Position numbers and translations under genes: made by a program. A model generated the notes under the pieces. It saw only the letters and a list, made by a program, of their open reading frames with translations, ran no database searches and had not been told where the DNA came from. From contig JAVHXO010000001.1 of NCBI GenBank assembly GCA_031119525.1, positions 186,001 through 250,000 of the forward strand: DNA of 64,000 nt, in the 5' to 3' direction. Shown here piece by piece: positions 32,955 through 41,751 of this stretch (its first letter is position 1; every line of letters begins with the position of its first letter). Source of the stretch: Spiroplasma sp. Lineage in GTDB: Bacteria > Bacillota_I > Bacilli_A > Mycoplasmatales > VBWQ01.

Positions 32955-33956
32955 TTAACATAAATTACTATTTTTTATTGGAAATTCTATTTTCAATTTA
33001 ATTTTATCTAATAAATCAAGATGGTTTTCTAAGTACTCTTTGACATTATCTTTGCCTTGTCCTAATTTAAGATCTTCATAACTATACCATGAACCTGATT
33101 TACTAATAATTTTGCTTGTAACTGCCAACTCAATAATTTCATTAATTAATGAAATTCCTGATTTAAAATAAAAATCAATCATTGCAACTTTATATGGGGC
33201 AGCTAATTTATTTTTAACAACTTTAATTTTGATTTTATGACCAATTACTATTTGATTTTCAACTATTTGTTCGCCCTTCCTTACTTCTAACCTAATTGAA
33301 CTATAAAATTTCAGTGCTTTGCCACCGGGAGTAACTTCAGAATTACCATAAATAACACCAATTTTTTGGCGAATCTGATTAATAAAAATCACAGTACAAT
33401 TAGTTTTAGCAATCATTGGCGCCAATCGTCGCAATGCTTTTGACATTAACCGAGCTTGGGCACCAATTATTTGATCATTTATCTCACCCTTTAATTCAAC
33501 TTCAGGGACTAAAGCAGCAACTGAATCAATCACAATCAAATTAATTATTCCTGTTTTTACAAGCATCTCCAATATTTCTAATGCTTGCTCACCAGAATCG
33601 GGTTGCGACAATAAAAATTGATCCAAATCAATTCCCAATTTTTGACAATATTGAGCATCTAAAGCGTGCTCAGCATCAATAAATGCAACCTTTTGCTGAT
33701 TTTTTTGTCCTTGTGCCAAGGTTAATAAAGCTAAAGTAGTTTTACCTGTTGATTCAGGACCATAAATTTCAACAATTCTTCCTTGAGGAAACCCTCCAAT
33801 TCCTAAAGCTTGATTTAATAACATACTACCAGAACTAGTAACTTTAACATTAGTAAAAGTATCATCATTAAAAAGCATGATAGACCCTTTACCAAACACT
33901 TTTTCAACTTCTTTAACAGTTTTTATTAATGAATTTTCGTTAACATTTTCGATCAT
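32955..33956 (-). CDS. recA: Recombinase RecA, apparently full length
   Basis: ATP-dependent strand-exchange protein for recombination repair. 333 residues with Walker A GPESTGKTT (66-74), FIDAEHALD, LIVIDSVAALVPE, the L1/L2 region with GAQARLMSKALRRL and FINQIRQKIGVIYGNSEVTPGGKALKFYSS. The C-terminal domain is somewhat short (about 20 residues less than B. subtilis) but ends naturally. No premature stop is seen. This contrasts with truncated recA genes reported in S. citri-type spiroplasmas. cinA lies directly upstream, a common arrangement. Confidence 0.96.
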   Translation of the reverse strand: MIENVNENSLIKTVKEVEKVFGKGSIMLFNDDTFTNVKVTSSGSMLLNQALGIGGFPQGRIVEIYGPESTGKTTLALLTLAQGQKNQQKVAFIDAEHALDAQYCQKLGIDLDQFLLSQPDSGEQALEILEMLVKTGIINLIVIDSVAALVPEVELKGEINDQIIGAQARLMSKALRRLAPMIAKTNCTVIFINQIRQKIGVIYGNSEVTPGGKALKFYSSIRLEVRKGEQIVENQIVIGHKIKIKVVKNKLAAPYKVAMIDFYFKSGISLINEIIELAVTSKIISKSGSWYSYEDLKLGQGKDNVKEYLENHLDLLDKIKLKIEFPIKNSNLC

Positions 33957-34011
33957 AAAAAAATCACCTCATAAAGTTATTAATAACCTTAATTAGTGAT
34001 TCCTTTTTTTA

Positions 34012-34527
34012 TTATTGATTTTTTAAATTTATTAAATTTGCGAGTAAAAGTTCTTGCGCTTTTTTTATTACTGCAACCCTAATTTGATCACGATAACCAA
34101 CTAAATGTAACTCTTCAACTCAAAATTGTTTTTTATTAAGAACGATTGCTAAATAAACTAAACCTGACGGCTTATTTTCAAGATTATCGGGACCAGCATT
34201 ACCAGTAAAACTAATGCCAATATCTGTTTTAAAAATCTTTTTAATATTTTTGGCCATTGCTAAAGCACACTCACGACTAATTGCACCAAACTTATTAATA
34301 ATTTTTGGTTTAACTTTGACAACTTTAATTTTAATTTCGTTGTCATAAGCAATAATTGCCCCTTTAAAAACTTGTGAAGCACCAGGAAAATCAGTAATTG
34401 TTTTACTAAAAAAACCACCAGTAATACTTTCACAACTACTAATTGTATAACTAGCATCTTTTAACAATTTAATTATTTTGGCAGTTAAATTTTTGGTATC
34501 ATTCGTTGCTTGTTTTTTGTCAGCCAT
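34012..34527 (-). CDS. cinA: CinA C-terminal domain protein (nicotinamide-nucleotide amidase)
   Basis: 171 residues matching only the C-terminal CinA amidase domain, which converts NMN to nicotinate mononucleotide; the N-terminal MoaB-like half of full-length CinA is absent, as in PncC/YgaD-type proteins. Seen: SSCESITGGFFSKTITDFPGASQVFKGAIIAYDNE, the classic start of the domain, and ISFTGNAGPDN. One Trp TGA near 34118 ends the standard-code ORF early. It lies between rnpB and recA and is probably cotranscribed with recA. Confidence 0.9.
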
Positions 34528-34592
34528 TTTTAATCCTTTTTTTATTTAATTATAAAAAAAAATTATTAGAAAATAAAAAAAAGAATAAAAAA

Positions 34593-34980
34593 ATCATAAG
34601 CCACGTTCTGTATGTTATATTGTAAACCAATATAACATGCTAATCATTTATCTATTGAATCCCGAAAGAATTCAATTTTGTTTCCCATTGTTATTCTAGA
34701 AAACAAACTCCCCTACCAAATTTGGGTTTCTCACTTGTGGGGTTTACCACGTTCCACTTCTTAAGTTTCCTTAATACTCGTCTCTATGACACTTTTATAG
34801 ACTAGAACCATATTTTAATTAATAATTAAAACTTAGGTTTTTCATCAGCCGTTAGTTAAATCAAGATTTAACTACTTAAAGTTATTTTTTCCTTTAACAC
34901 AAACCACTACTTTCATTTCAGAAAGTGTGAGCGTGGACTTTCCTCTACAAATTTTAGTTTGCAGCGATTAGCTCATTTTT
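34593..34980 (-). ncRNA. rnpB: RNase P RNA (bacterial type B)
   Basis: Catalytic RNA that trims the 5' ends of pre-tRNAs. On the minus strand the 5' part contains GAGGAAAGTCCACGC (revcomp of about 34933-34947), the universal CR-I block, and the 3' part ends ACAGAACGTGGCTTAT, pairing back to it. In between GAAACCCAAATTTGGTAGGGG and AAACCCCACAAGTGAG are typical of the low-GC Gram-positive (type B) core. About 388 nt; ends are approximate to within about 10 nt. It stands out as a GC-richer block without an ORF. Its own strong promoter is at 34998-35026. Confidence 0.95.
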
Positions 34981-34997
34981 TATTCTTTACAAGTAGA

Positions 34998-35026
34998 ATT
35001 ATACCATAATTAGTCTTCGTTGACAA
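34998..35026 (-). promoter_or_regulatory. rnpB promoter
   Basis: Minus-strand TTGTCA (35021-35026), 17-base spacer, TATAAT (34998-35003), then 18-20 bases to the rnpB 5' end. The -35 box lies within the last codons of the DivIVA-like gene, so that gene's 3' end doubles as promoter. Confidence 0.85.
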
Positions 35027-35339
35027 TAGTTTCTAATTTACTTAATCTTGTGATAATATCAACATTTTCAACACCTTTAGCTTCTAAAGCTGTTTTTTGT
35101 TCTTTTAATAAAGAATAACTTTCATTTAATTTTGAATATTCTTCAAGAATTTTTTTATTATTATTTTGCTCTAAAGATAATTGATCTTTTAATTTTTTAA
35201 TTTCTTTTTCCAACAACTCAAAATATACTGTCAATCAGTCTAAAAATTGATCAACTTCATTAGGATTATAACCTTTATATTCAACACTAAATTCTTTATC
35301 GAGAATTTCTTGTTTCAGATTGATATTTTTCATATTCAT
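35010..35339 (-). CDS. DivIVA/GpsB-like coiled-coil protein
   Basis: 109 residues. The N-terminus NLKQEILDKEFSVEYKGYNPNEVDQFLDWLTVYF matches the lipid-binding DivIVA domain (FGYxxNEVDxFLD), followed by a coiled coil (about 40-90) and a short acidic tail. The size is that of GpsB rather than of full DivIVA. In walled bacteria these proteins organise division and wall synthesis; a retained copy in a wall-less cell presumably serves curvature sensing or division. ATG 35339 follows GGAG by 11 bases; ATG 35333 is also possible. A Trp TGA hides its conserved N-terminus. Confidence 0.8.
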
Positions 35340-35409
35340 AATAACAACAACTCCAGCAATTTAAAGGAAATTTTAAGATTAATAATTAATAAACTATTGA
35401 GGTGATAAA

Positions 35410-35871
35410 ATGTCTAAGTTAAATAATAGTAATTACTTAGAAACTATTATTAATTATACTATTGAAACTTATAATAATGAAAGAAAAGCATTAATCTTTA
35501 AAAATTCACCTAAACTATTAATTAGAAATAATCGATATTATTCCCTTAATCAAGGAACAGTAGATTACCATGGTGTTTATCAAGGTAAATATCTTTGTTT
35601 TGAAGCAAAAATGACTAATAAATTAAATCTACCATGAAAAAATATTAAAGAACATCAATGAAATTTTTTACAGTTAGCACACCAACAACAAGCAATTAGT
35701 TTTATCATTATTTATTTTAGTTTCTACCAACAATATTATTTAGTTTTTATTAACCAATTAATAATTTTAAGACAAAAAAAGTTAAAAATTTCTTTTCAAT
35801 GAATAAAGAAAAATGGGTCTAAGCTTGAACTTATCAACCCATTTTTATTAGATTTTTTAAAAATTATTTAA
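35410..35871 (+). CDS. recU: Holliday junction resolvase RecU
   Basis: Resolves four-way DNA junctions. 153 residues, slightly short for RecU (170-200). Seen: GTVDYHGVYQGKYLCFEAK, holding the metal-binding Asp and Glu-x-Lys of the nuclease core, a preceding KALIFKNSPK, and the C-terminal HQQQAISFIIIYFSFYQQYYLV. ATG 35410 follows TTGAGGTG. Trp TGA codons from 35638 on truncate it in the standard code. Its stop codon (35869-35871) directly abuts that of hup on the other strand. Confidence 0.88.
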
Positions 35872-36141
35872 TTATTTATTTAATACTTCTTTAACGGATT
35901 TGCTAGCTCTAAATTTTAAATTATTAGAAGCTGGGATTTGAATTTCTTTACCAGTTTGTGGATTACGTCCTACCCTTGCTTTACGTTTTGATAATTTAAA
36001 AGTTCCAATTGGTAAATTAATTTTTTCATCTGAAACTTTTTTTACAATCAGGTCAAAGAAACTATCAAGCACTACTGTTGTATCCTTTACTGAAACATTT
36101 GTATTCTTTGATACAATATTAACTAATTCTTTTTTAGTCAT
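35872..36141 (-). CDS. hup: DNA-binding protein HU
   Basis: Nucleoid-associated histone-like protein, 89 residues, a typical length. Seen: MTKKELVNIVSKNTNVSVKDTTVVLDSFF (helical body), GTFKLSKRKARVGRNPQTGKEIQIPASNNLKFRASKSVKE with the flexible DNA-binding arm including RNPQTG. AGGAGATTTAAATG gives the start. No terminator separates it from recU. Confidence 0.96.
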   Translation of the reverse strand: MTKKELVNIVSKNTNVSVKDTTVVLDSFFDLIVKKVSDEKINLPIGTFKLSKRKARVGRNPQTGKEIQIPASNNLKFRASKSVKEVLNK

Positions 36142-36252
36142 TTAAATCTCCTATCTTACACAGTTTTCTCAAACTCAAAACTTAGTTTGTGTTTTTATTT
36201 TATCATTAATTAATAAAATAAATATGTTTATTAATAAAAATAAGCGATTTAT

Positions 36253-37635
36253 TTATTGTGCTGCATGTTTATTAAACATTGGAATTAGCATTGTTGCTGC
36301 AACTAAACCACAACTAATTAAAAAAATAAATACAGCAGTTCAGCCAACATTAATTAATCATTGACCAATAATAACTTTTGACATTAAAGCATCACCAAAA
36401 TAACCAAAAACTCCTAAAACACCTGTTGAAGTTGAAATAACTTTATGATGAGAAAATTCATTTGCCATAACTGATAAAAAACATTGAGGAATATACAATA
36501 CCCCTGCTAATAACATAAAGGTTGCCAATAAAACAATTGAATCTTTTGCAAGCAATCAAATTCCTACTAGTGATAGGGTAGCAATTAAAATCATTGCCAT
36601 ATTAAACTTAGCAAATTTTTTCAAGTATTTATTGGCTAATAACCCTAATATTAATGTTGTACTAACACCACCTCAGTCAAACATTGAATAAATTCATTTC
36701 CCTTGATTTTTAATATCAAAATCATGAACTTTTTTTAAATAATTTAACCCTCAATCACTAATACCCATTCGCACGGTATACATTAACATATTAGCAACTG
36801 CTAAAAATCAAATAAATTTATTTTTTAAAACATATTTAATAAAATAATATTTTCATGGTTTATCAACTTCATTATTTTTTACTATCTGATTTTCTTCGCC
36901 AATCATTTTCAAATTATAATATTCTTGTAATGACGGCAAACCAGCTTTCTCTGGTCGATCTTTAATAATTAAAATAACAATAATTCCAAAAATAATACTA
37001 ATAACGCTTGGAAGAATAAAATAACCTAGTCAACCAAAAGTTTCAGAAAATAAAGAAAATGACCCAATAATAAGAAAACTTGATAATGCTGAACCAATAT
37101 TATGAGAAATATTTCAAATAATATTACGATTCCTGCGACTTTTATGATCAAATCAATTATAAAAAAAACGAACACAGGGAATTGCACCCAAACTATGAAT
37201 TCAACCAATTAAAACCATTAATACCGAACTAAGAATGATTGGTGTCAAAATATTACTAACATTAATTCAACTAAAACCTAATAAAAAATTAAAAATACCC
37301 GCACCAATTAAGCCCAAACCTAATAATCAGCGATTAGATTTACGATCAGACAATGGTGAATTAATAAATTTTGATAAACCATAAACAATCGCTAAAATTA
37401 AACCAACAATACTATATTGTGATGTTGTAATAATTCCATCTTCCATTAATTGACTACCAAAAACTGTTCATTGTTTTCTAGTAAAATAAAAAATCATATA
37501 CGCCATGAACACAGTTCAAAAAACAGTTTCTTGGTTTTTTTTGTATTCTTTTCGTAAAATAAAATTATACAAATTTTCTTCTGTTAAAGTTTTTTTGCTA
37601 ATTTCTGGACCTTTAACATCATTAATTTTTTTCAC
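36253..37635 (-). CDS. Organophosphate:phosphate antiporter (UhpT/GlpT-like MFS protein)
   Basis: Major-facilitator transporter of 460 residues, 12 helices expected. Starts GTG 37635 behind GGGGG. Seen: MIFYFTRKQWTVFGSQLMEDGIIT, close to the YYxxRxxFxxAxPxL region of the OPA family, an SLGAIPCVRFFYNWFDHKSRRNRNIIWNISHNIG stretch (family consensus W..RG...GxWN.SHNxGG), and RMGISDWGLNYL in the seventh helix. These patterns place it with sugar-phosphate/glycerol-3-phosphate exchangers, not general drug MFS pumps. About fifteen Trp TGA codons. Substrate (hexose phosphate or G3P) cannot be separated by eye. Confidence 0.85.
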
Positions 37636-37904
37636 ATTTGCCCCCTTAAAATATAAAAAAATAATCGTTACTTTTTAGAATTTAAATTTTTGATTAACAC
37701 TTTAAGTAATTAATTAAAATTATATTTTAAAGATTAAAAATTTTCTAGTTTTAATGATTAATTTAATTTAAAAATTAAAAAGGTTTGACAAAAAATCATC
37801 AAACCTTACATTGATAAATTTAATTTAAAACCTTACTAGGTAAATAAAATTAACTAACTGCTGAAATTAAAGCAAAAACTCTCAATCAGTCAATAATTTT
37901 AATA
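37636..37904. other. Intergenic region with terminator
   Basis: Contains the hairpin at 37780-37807 and otherwise only AT-rich sequence; I see no further gene. Confidence 0.5.
37774..37807 (-). terminator. Terminator
   Basis: AAGGTTTGA / TCAAACCTT hairpin followed on the minus strand by CTTTTTAATTTTT; it ends the gene at 37905. Confidence 0.75.
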
Positions 37905-38750
37905 TTAAATTAATTCAAAATGAACTTCAACATTTTCGCCCACCCACATATAAGCATTTTCTTCAAGATTAGTAAAACTTAATTTAATAAAATCAAATGT
38001 ATAAATATTATTTTCAAAATCAATTATGTCATCTTCTACTAATGAAAATTTATATGATACTACCTCATGCGGTAAACCTAGTTGTTCATGTTCTTCAGTT
38101 CTTGTATCATGAATTAAATTGAATAAATAGGATTGTAGTCGATTAGAGATTTGAATATCATCACCATTTTTAATTTTTACTGGTTTTCTTACAATTTTAG
38201 CAAGAAAAATATCACGCATTGAATTAAAATATTTTGTTCAAGCGTCCAAATAATCTTCTTGATATGGCTGTTTACCTTTAAAATTATCAATTGCTTCAAA
38301 AATTCTTAAATTATCACCATCAATTGGTATCGTTAATTTTTCTTGATCAAGAAAAAAGATTGAGCTTTCAGGATCAACCGACACAAAAATTTCATATGGT
38401 CAATTGTCAAGATTTCAAGCAAAATTTAATTCTTGATTTAAAACTGCAACTGCAATATTAGTTTTTTCATTAATATATTCAAAAATATCAGAACTAATAG
38501 CATTCAAAGCTAATTTTCTAACTTTTACTGCATCCAATTGATAATCTTCCAATACTTCTTGTAAATTAAACACTGGCTGTGGTTCTGACTTTTCTTGTTC
38601 TGCTCGGACAGCAATTATTATTCCAGTACTACCAATAGCAATAATAGTAATTAAACTAACAATTGCTAAACCAACTAGTCACTTTTTTTTCTTATGACCA
38701 AATTTTTGGATTTTATTTTCTTGATCGTTAACTAAAGTCTTATTTGACAT
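37905..38750 (-). CDS. Membrane-anchored protein of unknown function
   Basis: 281 residues. Cytoplasmic Lys-rich N-terminus (1 to about 24), one helix (about 24-48, WLVGLAIVSLITIIAIGSTGIIIAV), then an extracellular domain of 230 residues rich in acidic and aromatic residues with no cysteine. Trp TGA codons split it. GGGGGTG precedes ATG 38750, and it has its own terminator, so it is monocistronic. The domain does not resemble a family I know; single-pass orientation suggests display on the outside. Confidence 0.7.
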
Positions 38751-38896
38751 TTTTTGCACCCCCTTTTATAATTTCATAACAAAAATGAATTAATTTAAAT
38801 TAATCCCCTAAAAAATTTAAACTGATTCTTACTTTACTTATATCATAACAAATAATTGATTAACTGTGCTAATTATTGATAAAATTCAAAAAATAA

Positions 38897-38924
38897 ACAA
38901 AAAAAGAATTGTTAACAATTCTTT
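38897..38924 (-). terminator. Terminator of the smc-cmk-der transcription unit
   Basis: The perfect palindrome AAAGAATTGTTAACAATTCT-TT (38903-38924) is followed on the minus strand by TTTTTTTGTTT, 20 bases after the der stop. Confidence 0.8.
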
Positions 38925-38943
38925 ATCGATTAAATATTAGGAT

Positions 38944-40293
38944 CTAATCATTATCTTTATACAATGATTTACGATTTTTTAAAATTATTCTAATTGGTAC
39001 CCCAACAAAATCAAAACTATTACGAATTTGATTAATTAAAAATCTGTGATAAGAGAAATGGCAATAATCTTTATTATTAACCATTAAAATAAACGTTGGC
39101 GGTGCTGTTTCAACTTGCGTGCCGTAATAAATTTTTAATCGCCCACCATTAAAATTTGGTGCTTGATTAATTAATTGAGCTTTTGTTATTATTTCATTTA
39201 AGACACTTGTTTTAATTCTTAAGTTCATATTTGTTAAAACAACATTAATTGCTTTAAATAAAACATTAATTCTTGTTCTTTTTAAAGCTGATAAATAAGT
39301 TATTAAAGCATAATCTAAATACTTAAACTTTTCTTTAATTTTTTTAGTAAATTCCTTCATTGCTTTCTCATCATTAGCAACTAAATCTCATTTATTAACA
39401 ACAATAATAATTGGTTTATCCAAATTTTTTGCTAAACCAGCAACAGTTAAATCTTGCTCAATAATCCCTTCATCAGCATCTAGTAAGAAAAGAATTAAAT
39501 CACTACGTTTAATGGCATCAGTTGTTCTAATAACACTATATTTTTCAATACTGTCAGTTATTTTACCTTTTCGTCGAATCCCTGCGGTATCAATTAAACA
39601 ATATTTTTCTTTATTATATTGAAAATAAGTATCAATCGCATCAGTTGTTGTACCAGCAATTGGTGATACAATCACCCGATCTTCAACTAAAATTGCATTA
39701 ACTAAACTTGATTTACCAACATTTGGTCGACCAATAACAGCTAAATTAGTTATTTTTGCTGCTGTGATAACTTTTTTATCACCCAACTTAATGATAATTT
39801 GATCTAATAATTCACCAACACCAATGCCATGACTAGCAGAAACTAAAATTGGTCAACCAAAACCTAATGATAAAAAATCAGCAACTAAATCACTATTATC
39901 AACTTTATCATACTTATTAGCAACTAAAATAATTGGTTTTTTAACTTTATATAATAACTTAGCAATTGTTTCATCTTCAACTGTTAAACCATCTTGATAA
40001 GAACAAACAAAAATTACAACATCTGCTTCATTTAAAGCAACATTAACTTGTTGATTAATTTCTGTTTGAAAATTAATTTTGGCACTACTAATGCCACCAG
40101 TATCAACAACAACAAATTGTTTTGTTAATCATTGTGTTGCACCATAATTGCGATCACGCGTTGTTTGTGGTTGATCACTAATAATTGCCGTTCTTTTTTG
40201 AATAATTCGATTAAATAATGATGATTTACCAACATTAGGTTTACCAACAATTACAACTTTGGGAAAATCTTTTGTTGTATTCACTGTCGCCAT
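38944..40293 (-). CDS. der: Ribosome-assembly GTPase Der (EngA)
   Basis: Double GTPase for 50S maturation, 449 residues. First G domain: [27 protein letters not shown]; second: [16 protein letters not shown] (about 180), [17 protein letters not shown]-terminal KH-like domain with [18 protein letters not shown]. Trp TGA codons at about 39387 and in the first domain break it into pieces. It starts two bases after the cmk stop, the usual cmk-der pair. Confidence 0.96.
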
Positions 40294-40295
40294 AA

Positions 40296-40997
40296 TTAAT
40301 ATTCTTCCTTTTTGGTTACAGATGTTGGTGTTGCAACTGCTTTATAGTTACTAAAAATTTCCAAAAGTTTATCAACTGTCGTTGCTAAATCATAATTACT
40401 ATTATCTAAAACAATCGCATCAACAACAATTGTTAATTGTCCAACATCACGATTTTTATCAGTACTATCACGTTTTTGCATATCTTGAAAAACTGTTTTT
40501 CTTGTAATATTAATTCCTTCAGAAAGATATTGTTTTCATCTTCTTTCACTTCTAGCTTCTAACGTTGAAGTTAAAAAGATTTTTAATTCTGCATCAGGTA
40601 AAACAACACTAGTTATATCGCGCCCAACAACAATATAACCTTTATTGCTAACAATTTCTTGAATCTTTTCAACAAATAAAGTACGAATTTCAGGAATTAC
40701 AGCAATCATTGGAACACTTTTTGTAACATTAGAACTATAAATTTCATCAGTAATTGGTTGGTTATTAAATAAAAAATGATTATTAACCCATTTAATAACA
40801 AAAGTTTTCAAAGCAGAAATTAAAAGTTGGGTATTTTTTAAATCAAAATTATTTTGTAAGCAAAATCAAGTAAAACTACGATAAATAATTCCAGTATCAA
40901 CAAAAATATAATCAATCTTTTTTGCTAACATTTGCGCTGCAGCACTTTTTCCTGACGCTGCTGGACCATCAATGGCAATATTTATTTTTTGACTCAT
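40296..40997 (-). CDS. cmk: Cytidylate kinase
   Basis: Phosphorylates CMP/dCMP. 233 residues. Seen: P-loop [15 protein letters not shown] (about 7-21), [15 protein letters not shown] (usually DTGAMYR), [21 protein letters not shown] and the lid ARSERRWKQY, with [10 protein letters not shown] near the C-terminus. The standard-code ORF misses the first 62 residues because of Trp TGA codons. It lies downstream of the smc/coiled-coil pair with a 72-base gap and overlaps nothing; der follows. Confidence 0.95.
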
Positions 40998-41069
40998 ATT
41001 CTCGTTCCATCCTTATTTCATCCTTGATTCAGTGATATTTTCTCGATTGTTAATTATTTTTTAACATCA

Positions 41070-41720
41070 TTAAACTACTAACAACAATAATAATACAACA
41101 ATCACAATTAAAGCAATAATAATTATTGCAAATAAAAACAAACTAATTTTATAACTATTTTTTCCTTTAATCTTTAACTGTTGAAAATCATCTTGTAATT
41201 TATTACTATTCACCTTAATATCTTTAATACTTTGGTCAAAATTCTGGGAAGTATTATCCTTTTGATATTTCCTTTCAATTGCATGACTAAAAGCATTAAT
41301 ATCATTAATTTTGCTTTCTAAATTGGTTTCAAATTCAGCAATTTTTTGATTAATACTATTAATTAAAGTTGCATATTCTAATGGATAATCAACAACAGTT
41401 TTTTCAATCACACAATTTTGTGATTTTGGTTGGTAAGATTCAAAAATATTATTAAGATCAGATAAAAGTTTAATTAATAAATACTTATCTTTTGGTGCTA
41501 AGTATTGATAATTATTTTTTAAAAGGATACTTTCTAGGTTAATTAACTTCAAGCTATCATCAAGTTTCTTAATAATTGGTGCAAAATAATCATGATTCAT
41601 TTTCAACAATTGATTTTTATATTGTTCAATTTTCTTTTCTTGTTCTCAAATCACAGCATTTTCTTGAATTTCTTTCGTAATTTGATTTCTTAATTGGTGA
41701 TATTTTTCAACTCTTGTCAT
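41070..41720 (-). CDS. Tail-anchored coiled-coil protein next to smc, unknown
   Basis: 216 residues: charged helical N-terminus MTRVEKYHQLRNQITKEIQ, Lys/Glu/Asn-rich stretches predicted as coiled coil (about 1-55 and 120-185), and one very hydrophobic C-terminal helix (about 190-216, ISLFLFAIIIIALIVIVVLLLLLVV) ending at the last residue. That is a tail-anchor topology with the body in the cytoplasm. GGAGG precedes ATG 41720. It starts 31 bases after the smc stop on the same strand, so it is cotranscribed with smc. No family recognised; a link between SMC and membrane is possible but purely inferred. Confidence 0.75.
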
Positions 41721-41751
41721 TTTTTAACCTCCTCTAATCTTAAAATATCAT

